A stretch of DNA of 64,000 nucleotides from Nemertoderma westbladi (GCA_032718475.1 JAUCBJ010006816.1:60162-124161), one strand, 5' to 3'. Positions 50,301 through 63,800 are shown, counted from the stretch's first letter. Numbers and translations: made by a program. The notes: generated by a model from the letters alone, not told the origin.

Positions 50301-50762
50301 CGGTAATAAAGTAAGTAAAGTAACCAAGTAACCCCTAAAAATTCAGAAATTCAATTATTTAAAATAATTGACATACCGGTATTCGCGATAGGCTTATTAA
50401 ATTTATTTCTATAAATTTAGGCTAAATTATATACCGGTATTCTGTGATTAATTCTAGTCTGTAATTATACTTATATATATACACTATAAGTATAAGCTGT
50501 ATACCGGTATTCACGATAGGCCTATTATATATTTATATATATTTGTGCTGAAATTACATACCGGTATTCTGTGACAAACCTAGTCGGTAATAATACTTAT
50601 ATGTACTATAAGCATACCGGTATTCTAATATATTATATATATATATCAAGTTACATTTAGTGACGATATCGGTAATTAATTACTAGGCTATCAGTTGATA
50701 CTGAATTACTAGATTTGCTTTAACTGTAACATAGCAGTAGACATTCAACTGTGCAAACAAAC
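47337..50762 (+). repeat. BEL2-B leader / probable long 5' LTR
   Basis: Homologous to the copy A leader and uninterrupted here, about 3.4 kb. It contains a ~290-bp direct duplication (48857-49147 and 49148-49440) and ATACCGGTAT palindromes at 50370-50640. No gene. The LTR boundary is not determinable. Confidence 0.75.
48857..49440 (+). repeat. ~290-bp direct duplication in BEL2-B leader
   Basis: Both units start ATAATTTGTAGGCTGGA and contain CCCCCTCGAAAGAATAAGTC and TTAGAACGCATACTAACTAA. Confidence 0.85.
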
Positions 50763-53700
50763 ATGTCTGACACAAAGCAAAACCTGTCAGACAGTCTCTT
50801 AGATACAACCATCTGTGACCCAGACAGGAGTGTGGAACATGTGAGACCGAAGTTCAACTCACCTCCTACTGTAAGAAAGATCATTCCCCCAGTAGTAATA
50901 TCAGAACCTAGGCTGGTCCAACACCGTAGGTCTGTCATAGGCACTAGAGCTCAGGTCAAGCGGGGCCAAGAAGCAGCAGAACAGCAACCACCCGCGAGCT
51001 GAGAACTTATTACTCAGCAGCCCGACAGCTCCAGTAGTGTGGATACTGTAGAGCTGACACCCGAGCACGGAGCAAAGATGACAGATGCGGTTTATTCGGA
51101 TCCCCTTCTCATCCTTCCTGCAGCCGTACTCACTAGGTTATTGATTGCGGTGGAGAAACACCAGATTGATTGGGCGAGAAGTAAGCGATCGACTAAGGAT
51201 AGTTATGCGGGATACTCAAGGGAAGAACTGAAGTCTATTGTCGAGTCGCAATGGAACTTCCCCGGACCTGGACTCCCGTTTGATTTATCGGAAGCTGCCT
51301 GGGAAGACATACACAGGATGGGAGTAACCAAGGAAACCATCGATCCAGCTGTGTGGAAGAGGTCCGCAGCCGGATACGTACAGGGATTCTTCAGCTCCAT
51401 TTGGCGATTAGAAGAACAATTGTTTGGACAACCACAAGGACCTCAAGAGCAGGGAGATCTGCTTTATCAAGTTCGAGAAAGAATTCTAAGAATCAGACTA
51501 ATCCTATCGGCCTTTGAGGAGGCTTCGAAAAGAAGACAAGACACATCGTTGCAAGTTGCCGTAAAGACTTGGTTACAGCGGGTGAGTCTCCAAGTTCAAA
51601 GAACTGCCCCTTGGAAATCTCAGTTATCTGAGCGCTCAACCCATGAAGAATCCACAGACGCTACATTTTCCCAAGTGGAAAGTGAAGCGACGGTAGAGAA
51701 GCCGCATAAGAGGGATGCTATTGATATCTATCTGTCGGACTATCAACGTTTTGTAGGAAATGAAGAGTTGAGGAGAAGGTTAGATGGACTTAGCCCTAAC
51801 AGTGAAGGAGCCAAGCTTGTGTTGGACGCAATCAATGTGGATATGAGAGCTGCGAACCAAGCTGAATTTGATGAACGCCTCCGCATCACTAGATTCCAAG
51901 AAGAACAAGTAAAGAAAAAACGTATAGAAGACAGAAAGATAGCAGCAGCGGCAGCAGCGGAGGCAGAGGCAGAAAGAAAAGCAGCAGCGGCAGCAGTAGA
52001 AGCAGAAAGAAAAGCGGCAGAAGCAGAAAGAAAAGCAGCAGCGGCAGTAGTAGAAGCAGAAAGAAAAGCGGCAGAAGTGGAAAGAAAAGCGGCAGCGGCA
52101 GCAGTAGAAGCAGAAAGAAAAGCGGCAGCGGCAGCAGTAGAAGCAGAAAGAAAGCGAGCAGTGGCAGAAGCAGAACGAAGAGCAGCTGAAGAGACCACCC
52201 AACTGGAGTTGGAGGATATTCAGGAGAGTCGGGACTGCATAAATAAACAGTTAACAGCTAGTCAAATGCAGATGATGAGTCGATCTACTCCCAAGAGACA
52301 GGGTTTTACATCATCAGATGAGGGTGATACAACATATCCTGAAGGCGGAGGAAATCGATCTCGTCTCAGCAGATGTCGAAGAATGTCCCAACGTCAGAAA
52401 TTGCCTGATTTGCTCCCAACTGTTCGAAAACAACTAGCTAGCACAGACTTAGGTAGTACAGAACCCCTAGACCAAATTATTAAAATAGACAGACTCCCTA
52501 CTATAGTAGATGAGCCTGAAATAATTAGGCCTGTTCTCGAAGCCACCACTTTGGTGATAGAGACACCTGTACTCCCAAAACCTACCTCTAGATTCCCTTT
52601 GCATAGCACTAAGCTACCTGTGCCCAGCAGAACAGCCCAAGAGACAGTTCATGTCCTGGACTCCGAGCGAAATATTAATGATTTCTCGCCCGTTGTCCCT
52701 CGTCTGCCCGCTACAACGTTGGCGGCTCCCGCTTCGGCGGTCGAGTGGGTGGATGAGAGACGGCGGGGGATGGATCTCCTGCTCGGGCAGATGCATGAAA
52801 CTGTTAAGCAGTTCAAGGGCACAGTAAGGGAAAGTAGGTTAGAGTTGCAAGAAGTGCAGCAAAGTATCGCATTAGAACGCGATAAATTAGTAAATACACA
52901 AAAGGGTATACCACCACCCCCTGTAACAATGTGTCAACCTGTTAGGTCGGAAGTATTTCATGCGCAAGGTGTGGAGCCTACACGCATCTATACTGCTAGC
53001 GAAGTGGAAACTCCTATAGTAAACCCTATTAAGGGTAATTATAAACCTGTTGACAATGATATTCCATATAGACCTGATCATAATCCGAGAAATTTATATA
53101 CCGATAACTCGATATTAAATAACACGATGGCCCAAGAAAGTTTTACGCGTCAAATGGCTAGAACCGAAGCTTGTCAAGCGGTAAAGGTGGGAGAGATAGT
53201 CAAGTTCAATGGAGATGAGATGAAATGGTTACCTTTTAATGAATATTACAAAGATAACATACAGAACTCTGTGCTATCTAATGGAGAGAAACTTAGATTC
53301 CTCATTGAGTGCTTGGAAGGATCTCCCAAGTTAATGGCGTTAAAATTTATTGGACATCCAGACGGATTAAGACAAGTTTGGGATACACTAAACATCAGGT
53401 ATGGTAATAGGAATAACATAGCTAAATATTTGTATGCAAAATTAGTAGCGCCCCGAAAGTTCATTAGCAGCGGGATAATAGAGTTTTCCGATGAGATTCA
53501 AGAGATCTGTAGACAATTAGATTGGCTAGGTAAGTCTCATGAATATCAGAGTTCTATGGTTATTGGAGCCGTGGCTTCTACTTTACCGAAGGGTGGAGTA
53601 GGTACACGCTGGGATAAGAAAGTGTTATATATGATGGAACAGCAACGACGAGACCCTACCATGGCTTATCTCATGTCATTCTTAGATGGAGAAGTGAAAT

Positions 53701-54236
53701 TACAGCTCCTAAAGCAGTCCAGAGAGAAGATACCGGAAAACAAGGTAAGTGAGAAACCCGTTTCTAGGAGAAAGGTAACACCAGTGTGTTATACAGACGA
53801 CGGTGAAAGCCAGACTTCTCAATGAGAGGATAGCGGGAAAGACACTGAAAGATCTTATTATGTCAATAAAACACCTAAAGAACAGGTAAGTAAATTCAAG
53901 TCTCGAACCAATGACAGGAGAGAACAGGTAAGAAAAACTCCTCCTACGTCCCCCAAGAGAATTCAGGTGAAAAGGCCCGAAGAAAGAACGAGTGTGCACA
54001 ATGTTATTCAAAATAAGGTAAGTAGCATCAAACCGAAATGTGCGCTATGTGACGGGACCCACCGTTTGAATATGTGTGATGAATTCCTGAAGAAATCATT
54101 AACGGAGAGACGGGAAGTCATGTGGGATAAGCGGTTGTGTTATAATTGCCTCAGACAAGGACACCAACGGCGAACCTGTTACTCCGACACAAGGTGTGCA
54201 AAGTGCGGTGTGAAACATCATCTTGTTGCACACTGA
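50763..54236 (+). pseudogene. gag: BEL2-B gag with nonsense codons
   Basis: The first ATG is at 50763 (ATG TCT GAC). The frame is continuous to 54236 except for in-frame TGA codons at about 51000 (copy A has CAA) and 53823. Domains: Ser-rich N-terminus; an Ala/Glu/Lys coiled coil built of AAAAVEAERKA units (51940-52190), longer than in copy A; a DUF1759-type core (52750-53700); a basic linker; and Cys/His knuckles (CALCDGTHRLNMC, CYNCLRQGHQRRTC, CAKCGVKHH). A 1-nt shift near 54220 puts what follows into the next frame. Confidence 0.88.
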
Positions 54237-57200
54237 ATTCGAGCGAAACAGCCAGAGTCAGGTAAGTGATTCCGAACTACATGTCCAATTCAGTGATGTG
54301 AACGACACTGACCAAAGTTCTGAGATGGAAGGATTCTATACGGATGAATTCTCCGACGAAGATGAATCCTGTTACATGATAAATACCGCAGTGTATCGAG
54401 CACTTACGTATGGAAAAGACACAGACAGTGACCTCACCCTAACTACTTCTGATCGACAACCATCTTGGAAAGCACCAACTTCCAATGTAGGAATCCGAGA
54501 ATTTCCTGTAGTACAGTTAAGGGTCCACGGACCTAAAAGGAGTTATATAGAGAACGCCCTTCTTGACTCCGGTAGTACAGGAACATTCACCAACATTCTG
54601 GCCCTTCCCGTAGAACTCTCATGGAAAGATTACCGAAAGATCAGGTATATCAGGTAAGAGAATGGGAGGTTGAGAGCAGTGAGTTAGACGATCCAACTGA
54701 GGGAACACCATACTCCTCAGATAATGACGATGTCCACCAACTCTTCGATGAGGAGAATACCATTGATCTCCTTAAGGAAAACGAGACTTGGCAAAACCAA
54801 GTGAACTTATGTCAGCTACTCCGTCCATCAGAACGCGACGACTATAACGACGAACTGAATGACGTCATTGAACGTTGTAATGCCAAGACTCGGGATGAAC
54901 ATGCCGTACGATTCTTTACTCAAGAGGCTGTAGAGCCCAATTCCTACGATAAGGCCCTATCGGTAGAAGAAGAAAGAGCCAAGCAGATCCAAGAGACAAC
55001 TACACGTTTTCTTAAAGATCAAGGTAGATATGAAATCGGTCTACCTTTCCGAAAGCGAGAACCAAAGTTCATAAACAACAGACCCTTGGCGGAGAAAAGA
55101 ATTGCTCAACTACATCGACGCCTTACGGCAAATTCTTCAGCTAAAGAAATGTATCAAACGCAGTTGAGGAAATTTATTAGCAAGGGATATGCGGAGCGAG
55201 TGCCGGAAGAAACACCTATAACTGAGAGAACGTATTATTTAACTCACCATTACGTTCCCAAACCCGGTAAACCCCATGAGGTACGAGTGGTGTTTGACGG
55301 CTCCGCCCTCTATATGGGCCAATCCCTTAATTCTGAATTGTTACCCGGACCCAACTTACTCCAATCCTTGTTGGGAATACTTTTAAGATTAAGACAATAT
55401 TCAATCGCTTTCGCCTCAGATATAGAAGGCATGTTCTTACAAGTCAAGGCGCTAGATAGGGATCGAGATAGCCTACGATTTCTGTGGTGGCCTGAAGGAG
55501 ATCTCAACCAGAAACCGGTGGAGTACTGGATGACCATCCAGGCTTTTGAGATAATCTCAAGCCCTTCAAACGCCTGTTCAGTGGTACGCACCACTGCGGA
55601 TGACAACCGAGAAGCCTTCTCTAAAGAGGTGATTGACAACATCAAACGGGATATATACATGGACGACAATCTAAAGTCCCTTCCATCAGTCGAAGAAGCC
55701 ATTGATGTCGCTAAAGGAACGGTAGAATGCTTAAAAAGAGGTGGATTTCGATTAACTAAATTCAACAGCAACTCCCGTGAGTTTCTGGAGTCGATCCCAG
55801 TAGAAGATCGAGGAGCGAAAGACCTAGATCTAATCAAAGATGATCTTCCAGAAACCAAGACACTTGGTTTGAAATGGGACACAGAGAGAGATATCCTGTT
55901 TTTCCAGCTAAAACAGCGAGACAATCCAGTTCGGACTAAACGGATTTGTTTAAGTATCCTGAGCACTTATTTCGATCCATTGGGATTTATTAGCCCAGTT
56001 ATATTGATTGCTCGGAGTTTAGTACAACAAATGTGGCTTGAAAACCACTCATGGGACGTTCCACTTAAGGGAGAATTATTAAAGAAGTGGATGAAATGGG
56101 AAGATTCTCTACCAGCCATCGAGAACTTTATAATTTCCCGTTCATATTTTGGTCATGTTCTCCCTACGTATTCCTATCAACTCCATGTGTTTGGAGACGC
56201 CAGCAATATGGGAATAGGTATAGTAGCCTACCTAAGAGTGGAAACTCCGGATGGAATCAAAGTCGCCTTGGCTACCTCTAAGGCATTGATAAACAACAAG
56301 TTGAAAGTTCCTCGAGCGGAGTTAAAAGTGGCTCTATACGCTACAGCCATCGGCCGGAATGTAACAGAACAGATCAATTATCCGTTGGAGAAAACTGTCT
56401 ATTGGACCGACGCTTTACTCGTGTTGGAGTATATAACCAATGAAGTCTGTCAGTTCAGCGTCTTCGTTACCAACAGAGTAGCTATTATACTCAGTCGCAC
56501 AACGATGGATCAATGGAGACATTGCCCCGGAACGATCAATCCAGCAGACATCGCCTCCAGGGGAGCTACTCCACAAGAACTGGTAGATACTCCAGACTGG
56601 TTAGGTGGACCTGACTTTCTCTACAAAGAAGAAGAAGAATGGCCTCCTCATCTTACTACAGCAGAGATTAGACAGGCCAAGGGAGCGGAGAAAGTCAAAC
56701 CTAAAACTCGAGCGAGTAAATCGAAGTTATTTAAACCTATGGTAGATCTGTCTGTACTACATACTTCCGGAGATGACGCTTTGGATCAGAAACCCACAGC
56801 CACAAATAAGTCTGTAGTGGAAATCCGTGAGAAGGATTGGAAATCTGGAATACCAGACGTCTCGCAAGGACTCTCACCTCTCCTGCAGAAAGCGATACAT
56901 CACTACAGTTCCTGGAATCGGCTCTGTAAGGCCGTTACATATTTAAAAAGATGTTTTCATCATCACTACTCCGGGACGAAGACCAATAGTGATACCGCTC
57001 CACTAACATCGGTGCAGGTCCATGTTGTTAAAGATCTTCCCAAATATAAGATATCCGACAGGTTTCTGAAGGAGAAGATCAGTTATCAGGAGCATGAAGA
57101 AACCAACAAGCAGATGCTGAGACTCCTGCAATGCTATGAGGATTCCGATAAGTATTTTCTGTTGTTGAGAAATCCACAAATGCGCTTAAGGGATCGTTTC

Positions 57201-57440
57201 TCTAGCACAATGATAGATGGGTTGATACGTGTTGGAGGAAGATTAACGAATGCTCCATTATCCTTTGACACTAAGTTTCCCATACTCATTAGAAATCTTG
57301 AAATACAAGTCAAGATGATTGTAGATGTTCACAGCAAACTTTATCATGCTGGTAGAGAACGAGTTCTTAGCGAAATTCGAACTCGCTATTATTTTTATAA
57401 ACCCCGTAGAGCTCTGAACCAAGTTCTTAGGAACTGCATA
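54223..57440 (+). pseudogene. pol: BEL2-B pol (protease, RT, RNase H, start of integrase), frameshifted
   Basis: 54223-54657 holds the protease with ALLDSGSTGT. A second frame, 54621 onward, holds RT (RTYYLTHHYVPK, AFASDIEGMF, RDIYMDDN), RNase H (GDASNMG, TDALLVLEY, INPADIASRG) and the start of the integrase HHCC finger (H..YHAGRERVLSEIR...NC). The protease-to-RT distance is much shorter than usual in BEL, suggesting an internal deletion near 54650 at the frame change. It ends abruptly at about 57440 in the zinc finger, where the Gypsy LTR begins. Confidence 0.9.
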
Positions 57441-57441
57441 C

Positions 57442-57659
57442 TGTCGTGACCTCATAACAAACTAGATGGCTCGCCCCAATATACTTTATGGACCTACCGT
57501 AGCTGGTTATGGGGTACCGGTACTTAACACTGCAGCACTGTAAGACATTATACTGATATACTTAATTCTGTAATTATATGGAAGTAGCCAGATCGATTAA
57601 CCTGTACTTAACACTGCAAGGCCTATCACAGTATCAGTATTCTGTATATCATTGAAACA
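57442..57659 (+). repeat. Gypsy 5' LTR
   Basis: Starts TGTCGTGACCTCATAAC exactly where BEL2 pol coding is lost and ends GAAACA. Length about 218 bp, TG...CA. Based on one LTR only. Confidence 0.65.
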
Positions 57660-57664
57660 TAATA

Positions 57665-57682
57665 TGGCGCATCGTGCGGCTG
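57665..57682 (+). promoter_or_regulatory. Gypsy tRNA primer binding site candidate
   Basis: TGGCGCATCGTGCGGCTG lies 5 nt past the LTR. It starts TGGCGC like many Gypsy primer binding sites. Confidence 0.5.
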
Positions 57683-57740
57683 GCCGGTATGGTCAGTTGA
57701 ACTAACGTGGGAGTTAATTCACATAAGATTAACAACCGTA

Positions 57741-60700
57741 ATGGCAACGTCGATAGAACCGGAGGACTGGCTGGATCTAAACGCAGCTCAGATAGAGCTA
57801 CTGGAATGCCCCGCGTTAAAACAACATTGCAGCAACGCCGGGGTCCCGTTCGATCCAAAAACGCCATCAGCAACTCTCCGTAAACGACTAATAAAATCGG
57901 TAAACGAGCAGGAAGATTCGAGCGAGGGGGAAAAACAAACTCCTCCGGATTGGACTCAAATCCTTCAGTACATGGAGCGTCAACGCGCAGCTGATCGGGC
58001 GGAAGAACAACAGCTCCACCTTGAGGAGGAACGTCGACGCGAACAACGGGACGAGGAACGGGAGCTTCGATTACTGCAACTCCTGCAACAACCTGGCGGA
58101 CAGTCTGCAGGTCGCCGCGAGGATAACGCCCCGCGGAACAACGGCGGTACAACCGCGGCCGCTAAACTAACAGCCAGAACACCGGATAAACTCGAGGTAG
58201 ATTATAGCTACCACCGTTTCGTGCGCTGGGAGAGGCAGTGGCTGAACTACGGCCGTATCGTCCACCTGGAACAAAAATCGAGGGAAGACCAGGTAGCTAT
58301 ATTTTTCAGCAACTGTTCCCCCGAGTTCCTCAACCGGATCCACCACCGACTAGATATTCCCACAGATACGACAAAAACTCTAACAGAAATCATCGATGAT
58401 ATACGGCAATATCTCCGGGCAGAACGCAACATCGTTGTGGATCGGCACCAACTGGTACAACTTAAACAGGAACCAGGTCAGACTTTCGATGATTACTATG
58501 TCAGACTGCTCGAGTTGGCACAAGATGCCGACCTAGACACGATGAACCGTGACGACTGGATAAACACCCTCATAGTTCGGGGAATTCAGGACGATGAAAC
58601 AAGGGAGGAAATATTCGCTAAACGTCCTCCACTAACTCGGGAATAAATCCTAGACTTCTGCCGATCGCGCGAAGTTGCCGCTCACGATAATAAACTCATT
58701 CGCGAGCAACGCATTAATGCTGTCCAGCATACAACCTCGGCCAATCAGTGGCGAGGTCGGAGTCGCTATAAGAAGAAGAGTAACTACCAGCGCTCCAAGT
58801 CCGCCATATCTACAGACAGGAACCGGGGTACCTCTAACTACAACGTACGGGAAACAATCCACCAAGTGAAACAGCGGGGGGGATGCTTAAACTGCGGGGG
58901 TCAGTACCCCCACCCGGATAATAACCCCTGTAAAGCAACTAACATTGACTGTCATAAATGTGGTAGAATGGGACATTTCGGATCAAAATGTCTCCAATCA
59001 AAATTTGGCGGAAAAACCAGCGGGGCCATAATAATCTCGAACATTAATAAACCGCTCATAGCCGTAGACTTCTTGAAATCTGGCGTATGGACGGGTAATA
59101 AACTGTGCGTGGCAGACACAGGTGCAGAAGTTGTGGTAGCGGGCGACGCAATCCGCACAGAATGGGGACTTAAAAATTGCAAACTCATCCCAGCAGACTC
59201 CCCACTCACAGCTGTTACTGGTAGCCCAGTTTAATGTTTGGGTAAACTGCACATGGAACTCTCCGCCGGCGATCGCACATATACGGACTGGGTCTATTGG
59301 TGTGTGGGTTTGGGCAATGTTGTATACTTGTCTCTCCAAGCTTGTAAAGGGCTTGGAATTGTGGAGGATAACTTCCCAACACCACGGGAAATTAACGCAA
59401 CCACCTCCACACCCAAACCTATAGAGCACTGTGAGACGACTGAGCCATATACCAACATTGCAATAACGGACACTGGTGGCACACAACCGCTCATCAGTGA
59501 CACACAACCGCACATCAGTGGCGCACCTCTCCTCAACAGCGGCGCCCAAACGCCACTTATCGCACAACGCGCAACATATGTGGCCACCATGAAACAAGGC
59601 ATAGAGAATGAGGCGACCAAACTAAAACTCATGGAGGAATTTAAAGATGTCTTTGCCTCCAAGGGTCACCTCCTAACCATGTCCGGCCCACCAATGAGCA
59701 TCCAATTAGTGGACGGTGCGCAACCATTCTGCGTAAATGCGGCTCGACCCATACCCTTCCCTCTCCGTGAGAAAGTGCGCCAGGAACTGGCTCAGATGGA
59801 GGAGAAGGGTATCATAGAACGCATCGGGGACCGACCAACCGCCTGGTGCCATCCTATAGTTGTGTGCAACAAACCCAACCGCCCTGGTGAAATTCGCATG
59901 ACTGTGGACTTAACAAAACTTAACTCACAGGTCATGCGAACCATACACAACTCTAGGACGCCACACGATGTAGTCTCTGACCGGACTAAGGGAACCTGCA
60001 TATTCACCACGCTAGACGCAAAGTCTGGCTATTGGCAGGTTGCCTTAGACGAAGACTCACGTGATCTAACGACCTTCATTACGCCGTGGGGCCGTTTTCG
60101 TTATTGCCGTGCCCCCATGGGCTTTATATCAGCTGGAGACAGCTATAACTTCAGGGGCGATATGGCACTCCAAGGCGTAACCCAGGTCCATAAGATCGTC
60201 GATGATATACTCATCGAAGATACCAACATTCGGGAACACATCGAACGGGTCCGCACCATTCTCGAGAAGTGTCGTGCAGCCGGAATCACACTTCACCCAG
60301 AAAAATTTAACTTTGCTAAACCAAGCGTTAAGTTTGCTGGTTTCATTGTCACCGAGAATGGAACTGAGGTGGACCCAGGTAAAATTAAAGCAATCGCTGA
60401 ATATCCTACCCCAAAGAACGTAACGGATCTTCGCAGTTTTATGGGGCTGGTTAATCAATTAGGACATTTTTCCAGCGATATCAGCACCACAGCGGCACCT
60501 CTGCGTGATCTGCTTCGAACAAGGAACGAGTTCCTATGGACTGCGAACCACCAACAAGCGTTCCAGCGGGTTAAAACCGCCCTCGTTCAACCACCTGTAC
60601 TCGCTCCGTTCGACTTGAAAGCAGAAACAAGACTCGAAACGGACGCCAGTCGTCTCCATGGCTTTGGTTTTAACTTACTCCAACGACACGGGGACCACTT

Positions 60701-60800
60701 CAAACTTATAGCTTGTGGCAGCAGGTTCATCAGCGACCCGGAAACAAGGTATGCCACGATTGAACTGGAAGCTATTGCTATCCGGTACGCCATTAATTTC
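57741..60800 (+). pseudogene. gag-pol: Gypsy Gag-Pol, one frame with two stop codons
   Basis: ATG at 57741. The same frame continues to about 60800 with TAA at 58644-58646 and TAA at 59232-59234 as the only breaks. Gag core (about 58190-58640, with VDRHQLVQLKQEPGQTFDDYYVRL); two Cys knuckles (CLNCGGQYPH..., CHKCGRMGHFGSKC); aspartic protease VADTGAEVVV near 59112; RT with TTLDAKSGYWQV and HKIVDDILI near 60195; RNase H start TDASRLHGFG and ELEAIAIRYAI, then LINE sequence. The single frame implies a fused Gag-Pol or leaky stops; stop 1 falls between the Gag core and the knuckles. Confidence 0.88.
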
Positions 60801-63800
60801 AATTCAATTTCATTCCCGGCTTGAGCCCCGGTGGCTATATTATATATTCAATATAAAATGGTCATACACACAAATATATAAGAAAAAATTTTATTACAAG
60901 AACCATCTCAAAGAAAGAGAAACACAATTACAGCATATTCAATACAAATTAAAAATATTGTGTCGTCCTTAATATTAATTCTTCATAACCTGGAGGTCTC
61001 TCCGAGACGTAAAGCACCCCCCCCCCCCCCCCCCCCCCCCTCCTTAAAGTTAAACCCAGTTTTTATCGTAATAATCAAGGATACACTGCCTTTTCAATGA
61101 TATACTTGTTTCAACATCATTTAGGATGGAGTTTATGAGGATCTTGTTGAACTGATCACGGTAGGTAAATTCTGGATACTGTTGACTTTTTAGAACTGCT
61201 TTAATATCATATCGGTGGCAACAGAGATATGGTAAACTAGGTGTAGTATATTTAAAAGATCCCACTGCATAATCATCATACATATTATCTTTAATTTGGC
61301 TAGTCATGTGCCGAGTTAGCACATGACTAAACAGATAAGTTACTTTTCTGTTATTACAGTTGAAAGCGGCATAAATTGTACGGCAGTATGCATGGTGTAC
61401 TAAGTTGCCTAGTCCTTGAGAACCAAATAGTAATAATAATGTATTATCAGATACATAATTCCCTACGTGTAAAACACAGCGCATTGCTTTCCTCCAATAT
61501 TTATCGAGTTCTTCTAACATTGCCAATGGAATAGCGGCAGCTCCATACAAAGCTGATGGGATAAGAATCGCTTTCCATATCATTGTTGTTATATCTAGTG
61601 GTACGGAATCAACTGTCAACCCACGATTTTTCATTGTAGATACATTACTCCATATTTTCTTAACAAAGTGGTCTCTGATATTTCGGTTCGTTGCTGGTAT
61701 TGGAAGACCTAAGAAATTACAAGATTCAGCTGTTGGGATAACTATGCCATCACTTAAGACTAGATTTCCATTATATTCGTTATAACATGATTTTGTTTTA
61801 CTTATTACATACCACGACTTCTTAGAGTTTAGAACTAGGTTGTGGGCTGAAAAATATGTTTTGCAGATCGCCATTATCTCATGGATGTCACTCTTTAGGT
61901 TCGCCATAAGAAGTATATCGTCAGCATAACTTATAGCTGGATAAGCTTCTTTGTTAATGTGTAATCCCATACCAGACATTTCAAGCTCGTTAAATAAGTC
62001 GGATAAATATATATTAAATAAGATGGGAGACAATACCCCACCTTGTCTGACGCCACATTTCAAGTGGATTGACTCCCTAGTAATGTTCCCATTAATTGAG
62101 ATCAGCGCGCACGAGTTTATATAATAGGAATATAACGTTATCAGAATTGATTTATCAATATTTGTATTTTCCAACTTTTCAAACAGTTTTTTGTAGTTTA
62201 CTGTGTCAAATGCACTTGTTAGATCAAGAGATACTATATAAACGTTCGAACCTTCCCTGTTAAAGTGCTTGAGTAATTTGTTAGCTAACATGTATGGTAT
62301 ATCTGTTCCATGACCAGATTTATATCCCATTTGTAGTGGACTTGTGTCAATTCGTTTTATGTCATCTGCTACCATTATTTCCCAGATTTTCGCCAGCACG
62401 GATATAACGGAGATACCTCTGTAGCTCCCATTTTTATAAATGTCTCGATTTCCACTTTTTAGTTGAGGTAGAAGAAGGCTAGTTGTTAGAACATCTGGGA
62501 ATGACTTTAATCTGTGAATGGTATTGTATAGAGAGGCAAGATAAGAACATAGCTCTTCTGAGAGGCTAGCCCTTAGATGTTCAGAAACTAGGTTGTGACT
62601 ATCTGCTGCTTTACCCATGTTCAGTTTGCGGATAGCAGTGTCTACATCGGCTGAGGAAAATGCTTTAATATGTCCCAAGGCATCTGCTGTTGTCTTCTCA
62701 TTGGGATGCCAAGTTTGTTCCCCAATTTCCTTTGGATTGAAACATTTATTATAATGGTTTACCAGATTATTCGCATTGACATCTGACATGCTTGTGTTTC
62801 CTTCTGCCTTAAGCAGATTCCAAAACTTAGTGCGATTTGATTTGCAAGAATCTGTTAAGTTACGGATATGCTCCCAGTATGCATTTTGTTCTAAGCGACT
62901 CTTTAGCCTTCTATATTCTAAATCTGCAATTGTCACTTTCTGACCTGTTTTGTGCAAAGATTTCAGCTTATCTAGTTGCCCCCAATTTGCAGCAGCTTGT
63001 TTAGGAACATATGCAGGTTTAAATTTATGCCTACGTGGGTACACTACGGGTATGTTATCCTTTGCAGCATCATTTAGAACACCAATTAGTGTTTTTGACA
63101 TTGAATTTGATGCATTAGCTTCCTCATATTCAGATTCTTTATATTTATGGTTTATATCCCTTAATTTAGTTGTAACACAGTTTTTGTACTCACACAACTG
63201 GTCTTTCGTTGCTCTTTTGAACATATAAACAGGAGACCTTTTCTTCTTCCAAATATTATTGCTTTGTGTATTGGTAACATTTTCTGATTCATCTAGTGTG
63301 AACGTCACCCATACCGCTGTGTGGTCTGACTTATTAAGTGGCTGTGGGTCAAGAACATTGTTAGTTTCTGTGCAGGCAGAGATATTTACTGATGTCACTA
63401 CATGGTCTATTAATGAAGATCGAGTGACTTGTCCAAAAATATTTTTAAATCTGTATGACACCGGTTGGATACCCGATGGCCTTGTTGTATTAACTGTTAC
63501 GAGTCCAAAGGGCTTTATTATATGATCATTAAATACATATTTAAAGTCTCCAGTTTTGGAAGCTTGACTATATAGCATATTGGAAAGAACATTGCAGTTT
63601 ATGTCCCCAGCAATAATAATTTCACAGTCTTTTTCTATTGAGTCCTGTAATGATGCACTCAGGCTAGCACAGACTTCGAGGAAGTGTATCCTATTTTCGG
63701 GATCTCCACAATTGGCAGGCATATATATTCCAAAAAGATCAATATCTTTGGTAAACAGGCCTTTAATTGATAGTCCAACTATGCGATCACTGACTGTATG

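Larger units (their letters stand above)
47337..57441 (+). mobile_element. BEL2 copy B: BEL/Pao retrotransposon, truncated by Gypsy
   Basis: Starts TGTAAAAGCTTTTGCG at 47337, the same terminus as copy A. Leader, gag and pol follow, to the integrase zinc finger where a Gypsy LTR begins. Remaining integrase and the 3' LTR are not seen within the window. Confidence 0.9.
57442..60800 (+). mobile_element. Ty3/Gypsy LTR retrotransposon, 3' end lost to LINE insertion
   Basis: 5' LTR, primer site, gag, protease, RT and the start of RNase H. Inserted in BEL2-B pol. Its own RNase H is cut by the LINE near 60790-60810; integrase and 3' LTR are absent from the window. Confidence 0.88.
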
